Of a stretch of DNA of 64,000 nucleotides, positions 8,328-17,268 are shown piece by piece (position 1 is the first letter of the stretch; each line of letters starts with the position of its first letter). The notes beneath the pieces were generated by a model, which saw only the letters and a list, made by a program, of their open reading frames with translations, was not told where the DNA came from and ran no database searches. The DNA is taken from contig NZ_JPRD01000042.1 in NCBI RefSeq assembly GCF_000817815.1, positions 21,683 to 85,682 on the forward strand, in the 5' to 3' direction. The DNA is from Vibrio owensii CAIM 1854 = LMG 25443 (GTDB lineage: Bacteria; Pseudomonadota; Gammaproteobacteria; Enterobacterales; Vibrionaceae). Both the position numbers and the translations under genes were made by a program.

Positions 8328-9320
8328 ATGACGTACAAAACTCCCTTACTACTAGCGATTGGTGCGCTAGCAGCGACCAACGCAAACGCAAGTGAGTGTG
8401 GAACGGTTACCATTGCAGATATGAACTGGAACTCTGCAACACTGATTGCCAATGTGGACCGTTTTATTCTTGAGCACGGCTACGGCTGTGATGCCGAACT
8501 CATCCCAGGCGACACCATGCCTACCGGCACCTCAATGATCGAAAAAGGACAGCCCGATGTGGCACCAGAACTTTGGAGTAACAGCCTCAAAGATGCGCTA
8601 GACAAAGGTGTTGAAGAAAAACGCCTACGTTATGCTGGTAAAGCGCTCGTCGATGGCGGTGAGGAAGGTTTTTGGATCCCTGCCTACCTTGTTAAGCAAT
8701 ACCCTGAAATGAAAACCATCGAAGGTGTGAAAAAACACGCGAAGCTGTTCTCTCATCCTGAAGACAAAGCAAAATCGGCATTCTACAGCTGTCCTGCTGG
8801 TTGGAACTGTCAGATCAGCGCAGGTAACCTTTTCAAAGCGATGGATCTTGCTGACTCAGGTTTTGACATCATTGACCCAGGCTCAAGTGCCGGTCTATCT
8901 GGTTCCATCGCAAAAGCTTACGAACGCGAACAAGCATGGTTTGGTTATTACTGGGCACCAACTGCGGTTCTTGGTAAGTACGACATGGTTAAAGTCGATT
9001 TCGGCAGCGGCGTGAATGAAGAAGAATTCGTGAGCTGTACAACCCAAGCGGATTGTGAAGCGCCAAAAGCAACCATGTACCCACCATCACCAGTGCACAC
9101 AATTACCACTGAAGAGTTTGCTTCACGTTCTCCGGCTGCATACGACTACTTCACTAAACGTGGTTTCACCAATGCAGACATGAACCAACTGCTAGCTTGG
9201 ATGGAAGACAATCAAGCAGACGGTGAAGAAACCATGTTCCATTTCCTAGAAAACTACCCACAGATCTGGACCGCATGGGTTCCTCAAGACGTAGCTAAAA
9301 AAGTGCAAGGTGCACTGTAA
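8328..9320 (+). CDS. proX: Glycine betaine/proline-type ABC transporter, substrate-binding protein
   Basis: A 330-residue OpuAC-type binding protein with a signal peptide ending near ATNANAS. The mature part begins CGTVTIADMNWNSATL and contains conserved aromatic positions (for example WFGYYWAPTAVLG) that in this family form the quaternary-ammonium cage. It would bind betaine, proline betaine or a related osmolyte in the periplasm. The ribosome site AAAGGAA lies 8 nt before the ATG. It is the first gene of proX-proW-proV, and two hairpins in the gap to proW may lower expression of the downstream genes. The exact ligand is not shown by sequence. Confidence 0.87.
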   Translation: MTYKTPLLLAIGALAATNANASECGTVTIADMNWNSATLIANVDRFILEHGYGCDAELIPGDTMPTGTSMIEKGQPDVAPELWSNSLKDALDKGVEEKRLRYAGKALVDGGEEGFWIPAYLVKQYPEMKTIEGVKKHAKLFSHPEDKAKSAFYSCPAGWNCQISAGNLFKAMDLADSGFDIIDPGSSAGLSGSIAKAYEREQAWFGYYWAPTAVLGKYDMVKVDFGSGVNEEEFVSCTTQADCEAPKATMYPPSPVHTITTEEFASRSPAAYDYFTKRGFTNADMNQLLAWMEDNQADGEETMFHFLENYPQIWTAWVPQDVAKKVQGAL

Positions 9321-9339
9321 GACTTAGACGTTTCGTAAA

Positions 9340-9392
9340 TGGTATAGGAATACCAAAATTGTTGTATGCCGAGGCTCGCTTGAGTCTCGGCA
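9340..9392 (+). other. Two intercistronic stem-loops between proX and proW
   Basis: TGGTAT/ATACCA (9340-9345 with 9350-9355) and TGCCGAG/CTCGGCA (9367-9373 with 9386-9392, plus inner CTC/GAG) lie in an 88-nt gap, with no U-tract. This layout is common between binding-protein and permease genes, where it favours the binding-protein mRNA. Confidence 0.55.
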
Positions 9393-9408
9393 AGAAAAGG
9401 AAGTAAAC

Positions 9409-10308
9409 ATGTCTGACTCGAATTGGCTTAGCGAATTCCCAGAAATGGATCGCTCAGATCTTAGAGCCATCCGCAAAACCTTAGATGGAGCCTACCGCGA
9501 TTTTTCTCGCGAATACGGCGACCTAATTGAATCATTCTTCGATCCTCTTCTCTCATTTCTCGTTTGGTTCGAAAAACTCCTCATTTCTACACCATGGATG
9601 ATCATCCTTGCTGTGTGTACCGCGTTGGTTTATGCCGCGAGTCGCTCATGGAAATTGGCTGTCGCGTGTTTCGTGTCATTGATCCTGATTGGATACTTTG
9701 GCATGTGGGAAGACACGATGCGGACGCTCAGCATCATCACGGTGTGTACCATGCTCGCCATTGCGCTCGGTATTCCAATTGGTATTGCCATGGCGCGCTC
9801 AAATCGCGTGCAATCCGTCGTAACCCCGCTTCTTGATGTTATGCAAACCATGCCCGCGTTCGTTTACCTGATTCCGGTCGTGATGCTTCTAGGTATTGGT
9901 AAGATTCCGGGCTTGATTGCCGTGGTTATCTACGCAATTCCACCAGTGATTCGTTTGACCAATTTAGGTATTCGACTGGTAGATAAAGAAGTACTTGAAG
10001 CCGCTACTGCCTTTGGTGCCAGTAAGAAGCAGCGCTTAGTCGGCGTGCAATTACCTTTGGCAATGCCAACCATCATGGCTGGTATCAACCAAACCATCAT
10101 GATGGCGCTTTCTATGGTCGTTATTGCTTCGATGATTGGCGTAAAAGGCTTAGGTCAGCCAGTATTAAAGTCAATCACGAACCAGTATTTCACGCTTGGT
10201 CTGCTTAACGGCTTGGCAATCGTGGCACTGGCGATTTTGTTTGACCGTGCATCGCAAGCTTACGCAAAACGAACGCAAGCACACCTAGGAGATCTGAAAC
10301 ATGACTAA
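9409..10308 (+). CDS. proW: Glycine betaine/proline-type ABC transporter, permease
   Basis: A 299-residue inner-membrane permease of the ProW/OpuAB family. A hydrophilic N-terminal tail (~55 residues) is followed by about six to seven hydrophobic segments. The family's cytoplasmic coupling loop is visible as LEAATAFGASKKQRLVGVQLPLAMP (EAA motif, ~residues 195-220). It overlaps the ATPase gene by 8 nt, so the two are co-translated. It forms the channel for the osmolyte delivered by the upstream binding protein. Confidence 0.88.
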   Translation: MSDSNWLSEFPEMDRSDLRAIRKTLDGAYRDFSREYGDLIESFFDPLLSFLVWFEKLLISTPWMIILAVCTALVYAASRSWKLAVACFVSLILIGYFGMWEDTMRTLSIITVCTMLAIALGIPIGIAMARSNRVQSVVTPLLDVMQTMPAFVYLIPVVMLLGIGKIPGLIAVVIYAIPPVIRLTNLGIRLVDKEVLEAATAFGASKKQRLVGVQLPLAMPTIMAGINQTIMMALSMVVIASMIGVKGLGQPVLKSITNQYFTLGLLNGLAIVALAILFDRASQAYAKRTQAHLGDLKHD

Positions 10309-11542
10309 GCCACTTATTGAAATCAGCGGCCTGTATAAGATCTTCGGCCCAAAACCAAATTCTGTTATCGACCGTGTTAAGCAAGGACAAAGCAAAGACC
10401 AAATTCTTGCTGATACCGGCCATACCGTTGGCTTAAAAGACATCAACCTGCAAATCAACAAAGGCGAAATCTTCGTTATCATGGGGCTATCTGGCTCAGG
10501 TAAGTCGACCATGATTCGCCACTTCAACCGTCTGATTGACCCTACTATGGGACAAATCTTAGTTGAAGGCGTCGACGTAATGCAGTTGTCGTCAAAAGAG
10601 TTGGAAGAGTTTCGTCGCCATAAGATGTCGATGGTATTCCAACGCTTTGGCCTGTTGCCTCACCGAACTGTGGTCGACAACGTCGCTTACGGCTTGGAAA
10701 TCCAAGGCATCAAGAAAGAAGCTCGTCTTGCCAAAGCTAATGAGTGGTTGGAAACAGTAGGCCTCAAAGGTTACGAGAACCAATATCCTGCACAGCTTTC
10801 TGGTGGCCAGCAACAACGTGTAGGCTTGGCTCGCGCATTGGCGACCGACGCTGAGATCCTATTGATGGATGAAGCCTTCTCGGCGCTCGACCCACTGATC
10901 CGCAGCGAGATGCAAGATCAGCTTATCGAACTGCAAGAGAAGCTACATAAGACCATTATCTTTATTACTCACGATTTGGACGAAGCACTTCGCTTAGGCG
11001 ACCGTATTGCTATCTTGAAAGACGGTGAATTGGTACAACAAGGTTCTCCAGACGAAATCCTGCTTCATCCTGCTGATGAATATGTAGAAGCCTTCGTTAA
11101 GGACGTTAACCGAGCACGCGCTCTGACCGTAGAAACCGTGATGCAGCCGCCAGCGTATCGCATTGCGGCGACGACCATTGAAGAAGCCTTGATCGAAATG
11201 AAACGCGTGAAGCAAGACTATGCCTACCATGTAACCGACGACGGCTATCAAGGTGTGGTGACCAAAGAGAGCTTGCTTGACGCTGCGAAAACCGATGCAG
11301 CACAAGAACTCGATGAAGAGATCTACGAAGAAGTGCCTGTTGTCTCTCCGGATTCTGTGATTGAAGAAGTGCTGCCGGACACCATGTCCTGTGACTACTC
11401 ACTGCCAGTTGTTGATGACGAAGGTAATCTGCAAGGCGAACTAGAACGAAGCGCCGTGGCCGAAATCTTCACGGATAATACCGAAGAGGAATCTCCATCA
11501 AAGGAGGTCAAAACGCCACCAGCAATGGATAAGGCATCCTAA
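10301..11542 (+). CDS. proV: Glycine betaine/proline-type ABC transporter, ATP-binding protein
   Basis: A 413-residue ABC ATPase of the ProV/OpuAA type. Walker A is GLSGSGKST (~residue 61), the signature is LSGGQQQR, and Walker B is ILLMDEAFSALD followed by an intact H-loop (FITHDLDEA). The C-terminal ~130 residues form a CBS-like regulatory pair, which in relatives senses ionic strength. It overlaps proW by 8 nt and ends at a strong terminator. It energises osmolyte uptake at the inner membrane. Confidence 0.9.
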   Translation: MTKPLIEISGLYKIFGPKPNSVIDRVKQGQSKDQILADTGHTVGLKDINLQINKGEIFVIMGLSGSGKSTMIRHFNRLIDPTMGQILVEGVDVMQLSSKELEEFRRHKMSMVFQRFGLLPHRTVVDNVAYGLEIQGIKKEARLAKANEWLETVGLKGYENQYPAQLSGGQQQRVGLARALATDAEILLMDEAFSALDPLIRSEMQDQLIELQEKLHKTIIFITHDLDEALRLGDRIAILKDGELVQQGSPDEILLHPADEYVEAFVKDVNRARALTVETVMQPPAYRIAATTIEEALIEMKRVKQDYAYHVTDDGYQGVVTKESLLDAAKTDAAQELDEEIYEEVPVVSPDSVIEEVLPDTMSCDYSLPVVDDEGNLQGELERSAVAEIFTDNTEEESPSKEVKTPPAMDKAS

Positions 11543-11547
11543 TACGC

Positions 11548-11578
11548 AAAAGGCTCATCATCTGATGAGCCTTTTTGT
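11548..11578 (+). terminator. Intrinsic terminator of the proXWV operon
   Basis: AAAGGCTCATCA pairs with TGATGAGCCTTT, followed by a T-run at 11571-11575. Confidence 0.85.
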
Positions 11579-11619
11579 TTTGCTTTGTTGTCTCTTCAAT
11601 ATTGGTGTTATTGCTATCC

Positions 11620-11850
11620 CTACAGCCATATAAGCAGTGCAAAGATTAACAGACTCAATACGATACCAAGCAGAGCAATCCGTCCCTGCATTTCTGTCGA
11701 GACAGGACGATGCGGTCTTTTACCTAGCGTCAGAATATACAATCCCGCGTAACCGATACTGTAAGCAACCCTGTCTAAAAAAATTTCGATCAACAACCAA
11801 CGAATAAGTGCTCCCAATACCCTAAGCGCACCTATAACTAATTCTTCCAT
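11620..11850 (-). CDS. Small membrane protein, hypothetical (76 aa)
   Basis: I do not recognise a named family. The protein has two hydrophobic stretches: one N-terminal (VIGALRVLGALIRWLLIEI) and one C-terminal (ALLGIVLSLLIFALLIWL), with a short Gly/Tyr and basic loop between them (GYAGLYILTLGKRPHRP). It should be an inner-membrane hairpin. The ATG at 11850 follows a purine-rich ribosome site (AAGGAAAAG). An extension to 11880 would add an Arg/Lys run encoded by that same site and is unlikely. It stands alone between proV and the NlpE-like gene. Confidence 0.6.
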   Translation of the reverse strand: MEELVIGALRVLGALIRWLLIEIFLDRVAYSIGYAGLYILTLGKRPHRPVSTEMQGRIALLGIVLSLLIFALLIWL

Positions 11851-12050
11851 TTTTCTTTTCCTTTTCCTTCTTCTTTGCAAATCACTGACGTTAAAGAGTT
11901 TTTCTAACAGAGGCTGTTCAATGGTTTGCTTTGTTCTGACGCAGGTCTAGGAAACAAGTCTATTATTATCACGGTATACCTAAGTGACCTTAGCATACAT
12001 GCAACGAGATTACTTTGGTATGTCAACTTGTTGATTTAGAGAGGAATAAA

Positions 12051-12560
12051 ATGAAAAAGACATTATTAGCACTCACAGGTGCGGTCATTATTCTAGCAGG
12101 CTGTCAGGATGAGAAACCAGCGGAGACAACTGCGGTTGACGTTCCTCAAGCCACTGAAGTTGAAAGCACGGTTGATGCGACACCAATTGAAGAAGAGCAA
12201 GTGATCACTCCGGACACGTTCGTAGATTCTGGCCACAATGCGCAAAATGCATTGGATTGGAACGGCATTTACAAAGGTAAGCTTCCTTGTGCAGATTGTG
12301 CGGGTATCGATACTACGCTAACTCTGAACGAAGACGGTACTTACTCATTGGTAGAGCTTTATGAAGGTAAAGAAGGCGACCCAATCAAGTCAGAAGGTAA
12401 GTTCACTTGGAACGAATCAGGCAACACCATTACATTGATTGATGAGTCTGGTCCAAACCAGTACTTCGTTGGCGAAAACATGCTAATGAAGCTGGACATG
12501 AATGGCGAAAAAGCAACAGGCGAGTTGGCTTCATTCTACAACCTGAGCAAGATGCCTTAA
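12051..12560 (+). CDS. NlpE N-terminal-domain lipoprotein (copper-resistance family)
   Basis: A 169-residue lipoprotein. Its signal peptide ends with the lipobox LAGC (~residues 14-17), and the +2 residue is Gln, so outer-membrane sorting is expected. After a Glu/Thr-rich linker comes the NlpE-N barrel, GIYKGKLPCADCAGIDTTL, with the CxxC pair (CADC) typical of NlpE and linked to Cpx envelope/copper signalling. The protein lacks the second (OB-fold) domain of E. coli NlpE, so it is a single-domain relative. The start at 12051 has GAGGAA 5 nt upstream. A terminator follows. Confidence 0.8.
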   Translation: MKKTLLALTGAVIILAGCQDEKPAETTAVDVPQATEVESTVDATPIEEEQVITPDTFVDSGHNAQNALDWNGIYKGKLPCADCAGIDTTLTLNEDGTYSLVELYEGKEGDPIKSEGKFTWNESGNTITLIDESGPNQYFVGENMLMKLDMNGEKATGELASFYNLSKMP

Positions 12561-12599
12561 TGCCAAATAGCAATTCAATTTAATCCTGATAAAGACCAA

Positions 12600-12628
12600 A
12601 TCCGAGCCTCCCCCGCTCGGATTTTTTC
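12600..12628 (+). terminator. Intrinsic terminator after the NlpE-like gene
   Basis: ATCCGAGC pairs with GCTCGGAT, followed by TTTTT. Confidence 0.85.
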
Positions 12629-12696
12629 ATTCTCGTTAATTAGAACGACAATCAAGAATTTTCATTTATTAAGAAAAATAACAATCCAACCAATTG

Positions 12697-12712
12697 ACGC
12701 AAACGATTGCTA
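12697..12712. promoter_or_regulatory. PurR-like box upstream of the secreted nucleosidase
   Basis: ACGCAAACGATTGCTA matches the PurR consensus (ACGCAAACGTTTGCGT form) at 13 of 16 positions. It lies about 40 bp before the start, where repression would be effective. The functional match to a nucleosidase supports it. Confidence 0.55.
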
Positions 12713-12753
12713 TTGATAGATTGCGCCATCTTTTTTATTTGTAAGTATGTCGT

Positions 12754-13566
12754 ATGCAAATCTTTAAACGTTTCGCTGCACTTGTTCCTGCAGTACTTTC
12801 CTTCTCTGTTTTCGCTCAAACTCAACCTATCCTTGTTCAGGGTGCAATGGATATTGAAACCAGCACATTGGTTGAAGCATTGGATGATGCGAAAGAAACC
12901 ACCGTTGGCTCTTGGACTTTCTGGCAAGGTGAAATCGACGGCTACCCAGTTGTCGTGTCTCGTACCGAGGTTGGCTTAGCGAACGCTGCCGCTTCTACTA
13001 CGATTGCGATTGAACACTTCAATCCTAAGTACATCATCAACCAAGGTACATCGGGCGGTCACGACCCTGAGCTATACCGTGGTGACATTGTCGTGGGTGA
13101 AGCCAGCTTCAACATGGGCTCTTACAAGTCTGAGTTTACTGAAAAAGGCAAAGGCATCGACCCAACGAAGTGGCAGAACTTCGACGTAACCATGCGTCTA
13201 CGTGAAAACGGTGAGTTTGTTGAACACAAACAATTCAAAGCGGATCCGGCACTGGTTGAAACCGCTCTTTCTTTGTCTGAAGAATACAAGAAAGGCAAAG
13301 TCGTGAAAGGCTTGATTGGCTCAGCGGACGAATGGAACCGCGAAGTGGATCGTATCAACTGGTTCCATGAAACGTACGGTACGTCTGTTGAAGAAATGGA
13401 AACGTCATCAGCGGCATTGGTTGCTCAAGCTTACCAAGTACCTTTCGTTGGCATCCGTATCCTTTCGAACACAGATCAACACAAGCAAGACTTCGAACCA
13501 CAAACTGCGGTCGATTGTCAGCTATACACGATTGATGTGATTAAAGCGCTGATCAAAAAACAATAG
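12754..13566 (+). CDS. Exported purine-nucleosidase-like protein (MTA/SAH nucleosidase family)
   Basis: A 270-residue PNP/UDP/MTAN-fold protein preceded by a Sec signal peptide (cleavage likely after SFSVFAQ). Family elements are ILVQGAMDIET (with the Glu matching MTAN E12), GTSGGHDPEL, and VEEMETSS (matching E174). The position of the catalytic Asp in the ISD motif is Asn here (RILSNTD), so the reaction may differ: for example phosphorolysis or another purine substrate. Cytoplasmic MTAN lacks a signal peptide, so this copy probably acts on nucleosides in the periplasm. The ribosome site is weak. A PurR-like box lies upstream. Confidence 0.75.
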   Translation: MQIFKRFAALVPAVLSFSVFAQTQPILVQGAMDIETSTLVEALDDAKETTVGSWTFWQGEIDGYPVVVSRTEVGLANAAASTTIAIEHFNPKYIINQGTSGGHDPELYRGDIVVGEASFNMGSYKSEFTEKGKGIDPTKWQNFDVTMRLRENGEFVEHKQFKADPALVETALSLSEEYKKGKVVKGLIGSADEWNREVDRINWFHETYGTSVEEMETSSAALVAQAYQVPFVGIRILSNTDQHKQDFEPQTAVDCQLYTIDVIKALIKKQ

Positions 13567-13583
13567 TCGCTTTTTTGAATCGC

Positions 13584-13612
13584 AAAGGGAGGCCGAGCGC
13601 CTCCCTTTCTTG
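13584..13612. terminator. Hairpin terminator, probably bidirectional
   Basis: AAAGGGAGGC (13584-13593) pairs with GCCTCCCTTT (13599-13608) between the nucleosidase and the convergent LysR gene. Confidence 0.8.
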
Positions 13613-13613
13613 T

Positions 13614-14501
13614 TTATAGACACTGCTGCTTAAGCCAGTTGGTCAACTTAATGATTTCTGGTTGGCGAGCTCGATTCTTCTTATGCACGAAGTAAAAGCT
13701 GTCGCCCGTTTCTAAGCCGTGAGAGGGGATATAAACCAAGTCTTGAGCCTTGTCCCGTTCATTCAACATGAAGTCATTGGCAAACGTAATGCCCTGATCG
13801 TAACGAGCAGCTTCGATAGCCAGCAGCATGTGACTGAAATGCTGCATATCAATGTCTTTAGGTAGCTCAAACCCACCAGCTTTACACCACTCCGCCCAAT
13901 CTTTACCGCGCTCACGATAGATAGAATCCGTAGAAAGAATCGGATAGTGCCAAAGTGCGTCTGGCATCGGTTGATCTTGAATTTCCTTCCAAATATTGAG
14001 GCTGCATACCGGATACAAGGTCTCGTCATATAAGCGAACTGCCATGTAGTTGCGCTTTGGCTTCTGTACCGTGATAAAGCAATCACCAACGCTGTCGGTT
14101 TGCTCTGGGTCTCCTGCAACCATGTTGAGCGTCAGATCGATTTCTGGATGCTGACGCTTGAAGTCCGCCAATCGTGGGATCAACCATTTCACCGCCAGAG
14201 AACTGTAAATCGCCAAGCGCAAGCTGCCCTTTTCGCCTTCCCGCACTTTTTGGCTCGCCATCGCAATGGCACTGATCGCAGGGCTGATGTCTTCAAGATA
14301 ACGAAAACCGGTATCCGAGAGAGACAACTTACGACCTTGGCGAATAAACAGAGCTTCACCAAGGTAGTCTTCTAATATACGAATCTGATGACTCACGGCG
14401 CTTTGGGTTACGTTGAGCTCTTCTGCTGCAAGGGAAAAGCTCAAATTACGCGCAACGGACTCGAAACAGTGAACCGCTCTCAGAGGTGGTAATTTCATCA
14501 T
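13614..14501 (-). CDS. LysR-family regulator (GcvA-like)
   Basis: A 295-residue LysR regulator. The N-terminal winged helix-turn-helix reads LSFSLAAEELNVTQSAVSHQ (~residues 20-39), followed by the linker helix and an effector-binding domain. The opening LPPLRAVHCFE is typical of the GcvA/AmpR branch. It is divergent from the downstream EamA exporter gene with a 91-nt gap, so it probably controls that exporter and itself. The inducer cannot be predicted. Confidence 0.85.
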   Translation of the reverse strand: MMKLPPLRAVHCFESVARNLSFSLAAEELNVTQSAVSHQIRILEDYLGEALFIRQGRKLSLSDTGFRYLEDISPAISAIAMASQKVREGEKGSLRLAIYSSLAVKWLIPRLADFKRQHPEIDLTLNMVAGDPEQTDSVGDCFITVQKPKRNYMAVRLYDETLYPVCSLNIWKEIQDQPMPDALWHYPILSTDSIYRERGKDWAEWCKAGGFELPKDIDMQHFSHMLLAIEAARYDQGITFANDFMLNERDKAQDLVYIPSHGLETGDSFYFVHKKNRARQPEIIKLTNWLKQQCL

Positions 14502-14592
14502 CTAAAAATCTCATACTTAAACTAATAAATATCATTTCACTTCATCCTATGACATCACCTACTCTTTGGCAAAGAATGAGGAGAGGAATAAC

Positions 14593-15501
14593 GTGAAAGT
14601 CACATCTGTCGGCGCAGCCATGCTGCTATTAATTGTTGGTAACCTAATTGCGGTGCTCTCAGACGCTTTGATCAAAAGTGTCGGTAACGAGGTGCCGGTT
14701 TTTCAGTTTGTGTTTTACCGACAGCTGTCAGCTGTGATGATTTTGTTACCTGTATTCTTGCTCACCAAACAAGCACCGTTGATGGAAGGCTTTAAATGGC
14801 ATGCAGTGCGTGCCCACGTTTGGCTAACTGGCGCGATTTTCATGGTGTTTGCTATCTCGTCTATGCCACTCGCTACCGCAAATGCGATCTTTTATGCCGC
14901 TCCTTTGATCATGTTGCCACTGGCGGCGATCTTCTTTGGAGAGAAGCTTTCTGCACAATCTATTGCAGCGGCAGTAATGGGCTTTGCAGGCGTGCTTGTG
15001 ATTATTCGTCCTGATCAAGTTGATTGGGCGGCACTATCTGCTCTGGTTGTCGCGGTTACGTTAGCGATCAACAACCTGTTGATCCGCAAGTTGCCAAAGA
15101 ACCAATCAGTGCCACACACACTATTGATGACTAACCTAGCCGGCATTCCTGTGTCTCTATTGTTAGTGTTTATCGAAGGTGAAGCGTGGGATTGGAGCTC
15201 CTTCCCTGTTGCGGCAGGATCAAGCCTATTCATCATAATTTACGCGGCAACTTGTGTATTGGCTTATCGCTCTATCGATAGCAACAAAATCGCCAGCGCA
15301 GAATACAGCGGCTTAATTGGCGCGGTCATCGTTGGTTTGATTTGGTTTGGTGAAGTGCCAGATATCTTTATGGCAATTGGCACAGTGATGATTGTGGTGC
15401 CTCTGGTTTGGCTATCTAAGCGCGAACGCCGCAAACAAAAACAAGCCCAAGCAGCCAAACTTGCGGAAGAGCAAAAACATCATCAAGCGCCAGCAGCGTA
15501 A
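14593..15501 (+). CDS. EamA (DMT-family) exporter
   Basis: A protein of about 302 residues with ten hydrophobic segments in two EamA repeats; a clear repeat-end motif is FFGEKLSAQSIAAAVMGFAGVLVIIRP. The DMT family exports small metabolites such as amino acids across the inner membrane. The GTG at 14593 was chosen because AGGAGAGGAA lies just upstream; an in-frame TTG at 14566 would place that site inside the gene. The C-terminus is a basic, Gln/Ala-rich tail. The divergent LysR gene is its likely regulator. Confidence 0.82.
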   Translation: MKVTSVGAAMLLLIVGNLIAVLSDALIKSVGNEVPVFQFVFYRQLSAVMILLPVFLLTKQAPLMEGFKWHAVRAHVWLTGAIFMVFAISSMPLATANAIFYAAPLIMLPLAAIFFGEKLSAQSIAAAVMGFAGVLVIIRPDQVDWAALSALVVAVTLAINNLLIRKLPKNQSVPHTLLMTNLAGIPVSLLLVFIEGEAWDWSSFPVAAGSSLFIIIYAATCVLAYRSIDSNKIASAEYSGLIGAVIVGLIWFGEVPDIFMAIGTVMIVVPLVWLSKRERRKQKQAQAAKLAEEQKHHQAPAA

Positions 15502-15508
15502 ATGACCA

Positions 15509-15540
15509 AAAAAGCCGAGCACTCATCGCTCGGCTTTTTG
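15509..15540. terminator. Strong hairpin terminator, bidirectional
   Basis: AAAAAGCCGAGC pairs with GCTCGGCTTTTT around a 7-nt loop, between convergent genes. Confidence 0.85.
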
Positions 15541-15588
15541 TTTTCAGGCAACACAGATGAGCCTTGTCTCTCGAGAGTTATCGACTCA

Positions 15589-17268
15589 TTAGTTTTTGAT
15601 GGCGTTAATGGTTAGCGCTTTTTGCTGTAACGCTTTAAAGTCAGCGCTCTGCTTAATTTGGTTCAAAGTGTCAGTAACATCAAAGGTCCCCACCACCTGC
15701 TTTGCAGCCTCAAAGGGTGTCACTCCTTTTTCCAATTGAAGGATGTCATAGCCTGCCGCCTTCAACGCATAAATTGCGGCTGCACCACTTGGATAGAAAT
15801 ACCCCCAACCAAACTGAGACTCCACACTTTCACGGTTTTGATACTGAGTCGTAAACGCGTAGCTATCGACGAACTTGAGCTCGGAAAAATTCGGTAGCGC
15901 ATTTCTCAATGCCATCACTTCAACATACCAAGCGCTGCCTTCAAACAACTCTTGGCCTAATCCCATGTTCTTCGCATAACGCTTACTGCTGGTATCAATA
16001 TTGATTTGCTCCTGAGTCAAAGCGATGTATTGCTTAAGCATGGTTTTCGCTTCGTCTTGGGTTATTGTTTTAGGCAAGGATTTAAACAGATCCAGTACCG
16101 CTAGCTTGTAAGTTATCTGCTCTACATTCACAGGGTAACCGTTGAGCTCGTTAAAGTAATCGGCAGGATCGCTAAAGTGATCCAGCTGATAATCATGAAA
16201 CATCTCATGTACAGCTAATGCAATGGTGTTACGTTGATGCTCACCTTTTACGAAGGTCTCTGACGGCTTATACACTTGGAGATAGTACTTCGCTCCGTTA
16301 AACGTATATTGCCTTTCATACACCCCATTACCTTTGTTTATTGCGTCATGAAAAACGTGCATATTGGTTTCGTATTGATAGATATTCAGAGCGCCACTTT
16401 CATTGACGCCTAACTTTTGCGCTTCCTCTGGGACTTTAATAGGATTGACCAAATAGGCAGTGACTGGCGTGCTGCTCTTTTCATCCAAACGTAGAAAATA
16501 AGCTGGCGTACCTGATAAGTAGTCCCCATAGCCGCCCCAAACGGATTGGAATTTCAGTGCATTCACAGAGGCATTAAGTTGCTCGAAAAGCTTACCATCG
16601 ACCTCATTGGCCAAAGCCGTTTCGCCTTCTGAAGAGACAAGTTTACCGAGGCCATACTTGGTTATCTCTTGCTCAGACATGTTGTGTATGTCTTTTGCCG
16701 ATGCTGCATTAATCGTGAAGTAGTAGAAACCTTCTGGGTCTGACAATCCCATCTTTTTGTAGTAATCGATGTAAGGTTGATGATATTTGTGACCGACAGG
16801 AAAATCCGTTGCAACTTGATCTTCCGTTGCCCATGAATGAACACCAATCGTTGCGCCGCTCTCAATCGTTCGGTTTACACCTGCCAAAAACAAATCAGTG
16901 CCGCCAGAAGCAATTTGCCCACTGCTCGCAATATGGGAATCCAGCTGTTTAGCGCGAACTTGATAAGCCAGTTCGAGGTTTGATTCATCATCAACAGAAC
17001 CATCAATACTGATGAACTTGAGCTGCTTCACGTTGGCGTGTTTTGTCATCATTTGCTCAAACGCCTTTGGTGAGCCCTGACAAATAACACCTTGCAGTTC
17101 TGCGACGTCTCCTTTCACAACAAACGACAAACCCGGCTCTTGAGCTGACAGTTGGTCTCCACACTGAGAAGTAAATGTGTTGGTTGTGGATGTGCTTTGG
17201 TCTTTCCCTTCTGAACCACAACCAGATAATGCCACGGCAATGCTCAGCGCCAATACTTGTTTTTTCAT
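15589..17268 (-). CDS. Lipoprotein with ClpP-like N-terminal region and HExxH C-terminal region
   Basis: A protein of about 559 residues with a lipobox (ALSGC, ~residue 17). Residues ~60-200 resemble periplasmic ClpP/crotonase-fold serine-protease-like proteins: IASGGTDLFLAGVNR followed by ATIGVHSWA, then HQPYIDYYKKMGLSDPEGFYY. The C-terminal half contains HEMFHDYQLDHF (~residue 355), a zincin-type HExxH motif, plus a Glu in ELFEGSAWY ~100 residues later that could be the third ligand. The Ser and His of a ClpP-like site are at plausible places but are unproven. It appears to be a two-domain envelope hydrolase. The ATG at 17268 was preferred over TTG at 17280. Confidence 0.6.
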   Translation of the reverse strand: MKKQVLALSIAVALSGCGSEGKDQSTSTTNTFTSQCGDQLSAQEPGLSFVVKGDVAELQGVICQGSPKAFEQMMTKHANVKQLKFISIDGSVDDESNLELAYQVRAKQLDSHIASSGQIASGGTDLFLAGVNRTIESGATIGVHSWATEDQVATDFPVGHKYHQPYIDYYKKMGLSDPEGFYYFTINAASAKDIHNMSEQEITKYGLGKLVSSEGETALANEVDGKLFEQLNASVNALKFQSVWGGYGDYLSGTPAYFLRLDEKSSTPVTAYLVNPIKVPEEAQKLGVNESGALNIYQYETNMHVFHDAINKGNGVYERQYTFNGAKYYLQVYKPSETFVKGEHQRNTIALAVHEMFHDYQLDHFSDPADYFNELNGYPVNVEQITYKLAVLDLFKSLPKTITQDEAKTMLKQYIALTQEQINIDTSSKRYAKNMGLGQELFEGSAWYVEVMALRNALPNFSELKFVDSYAFTTQYQNRESVESQFGWGYFYPSGAAAIYALKAAGYDILQLEKGVTPFEAAKQVVGTFDVTDTLNQIKQSADFKALQQKALTINAIKN

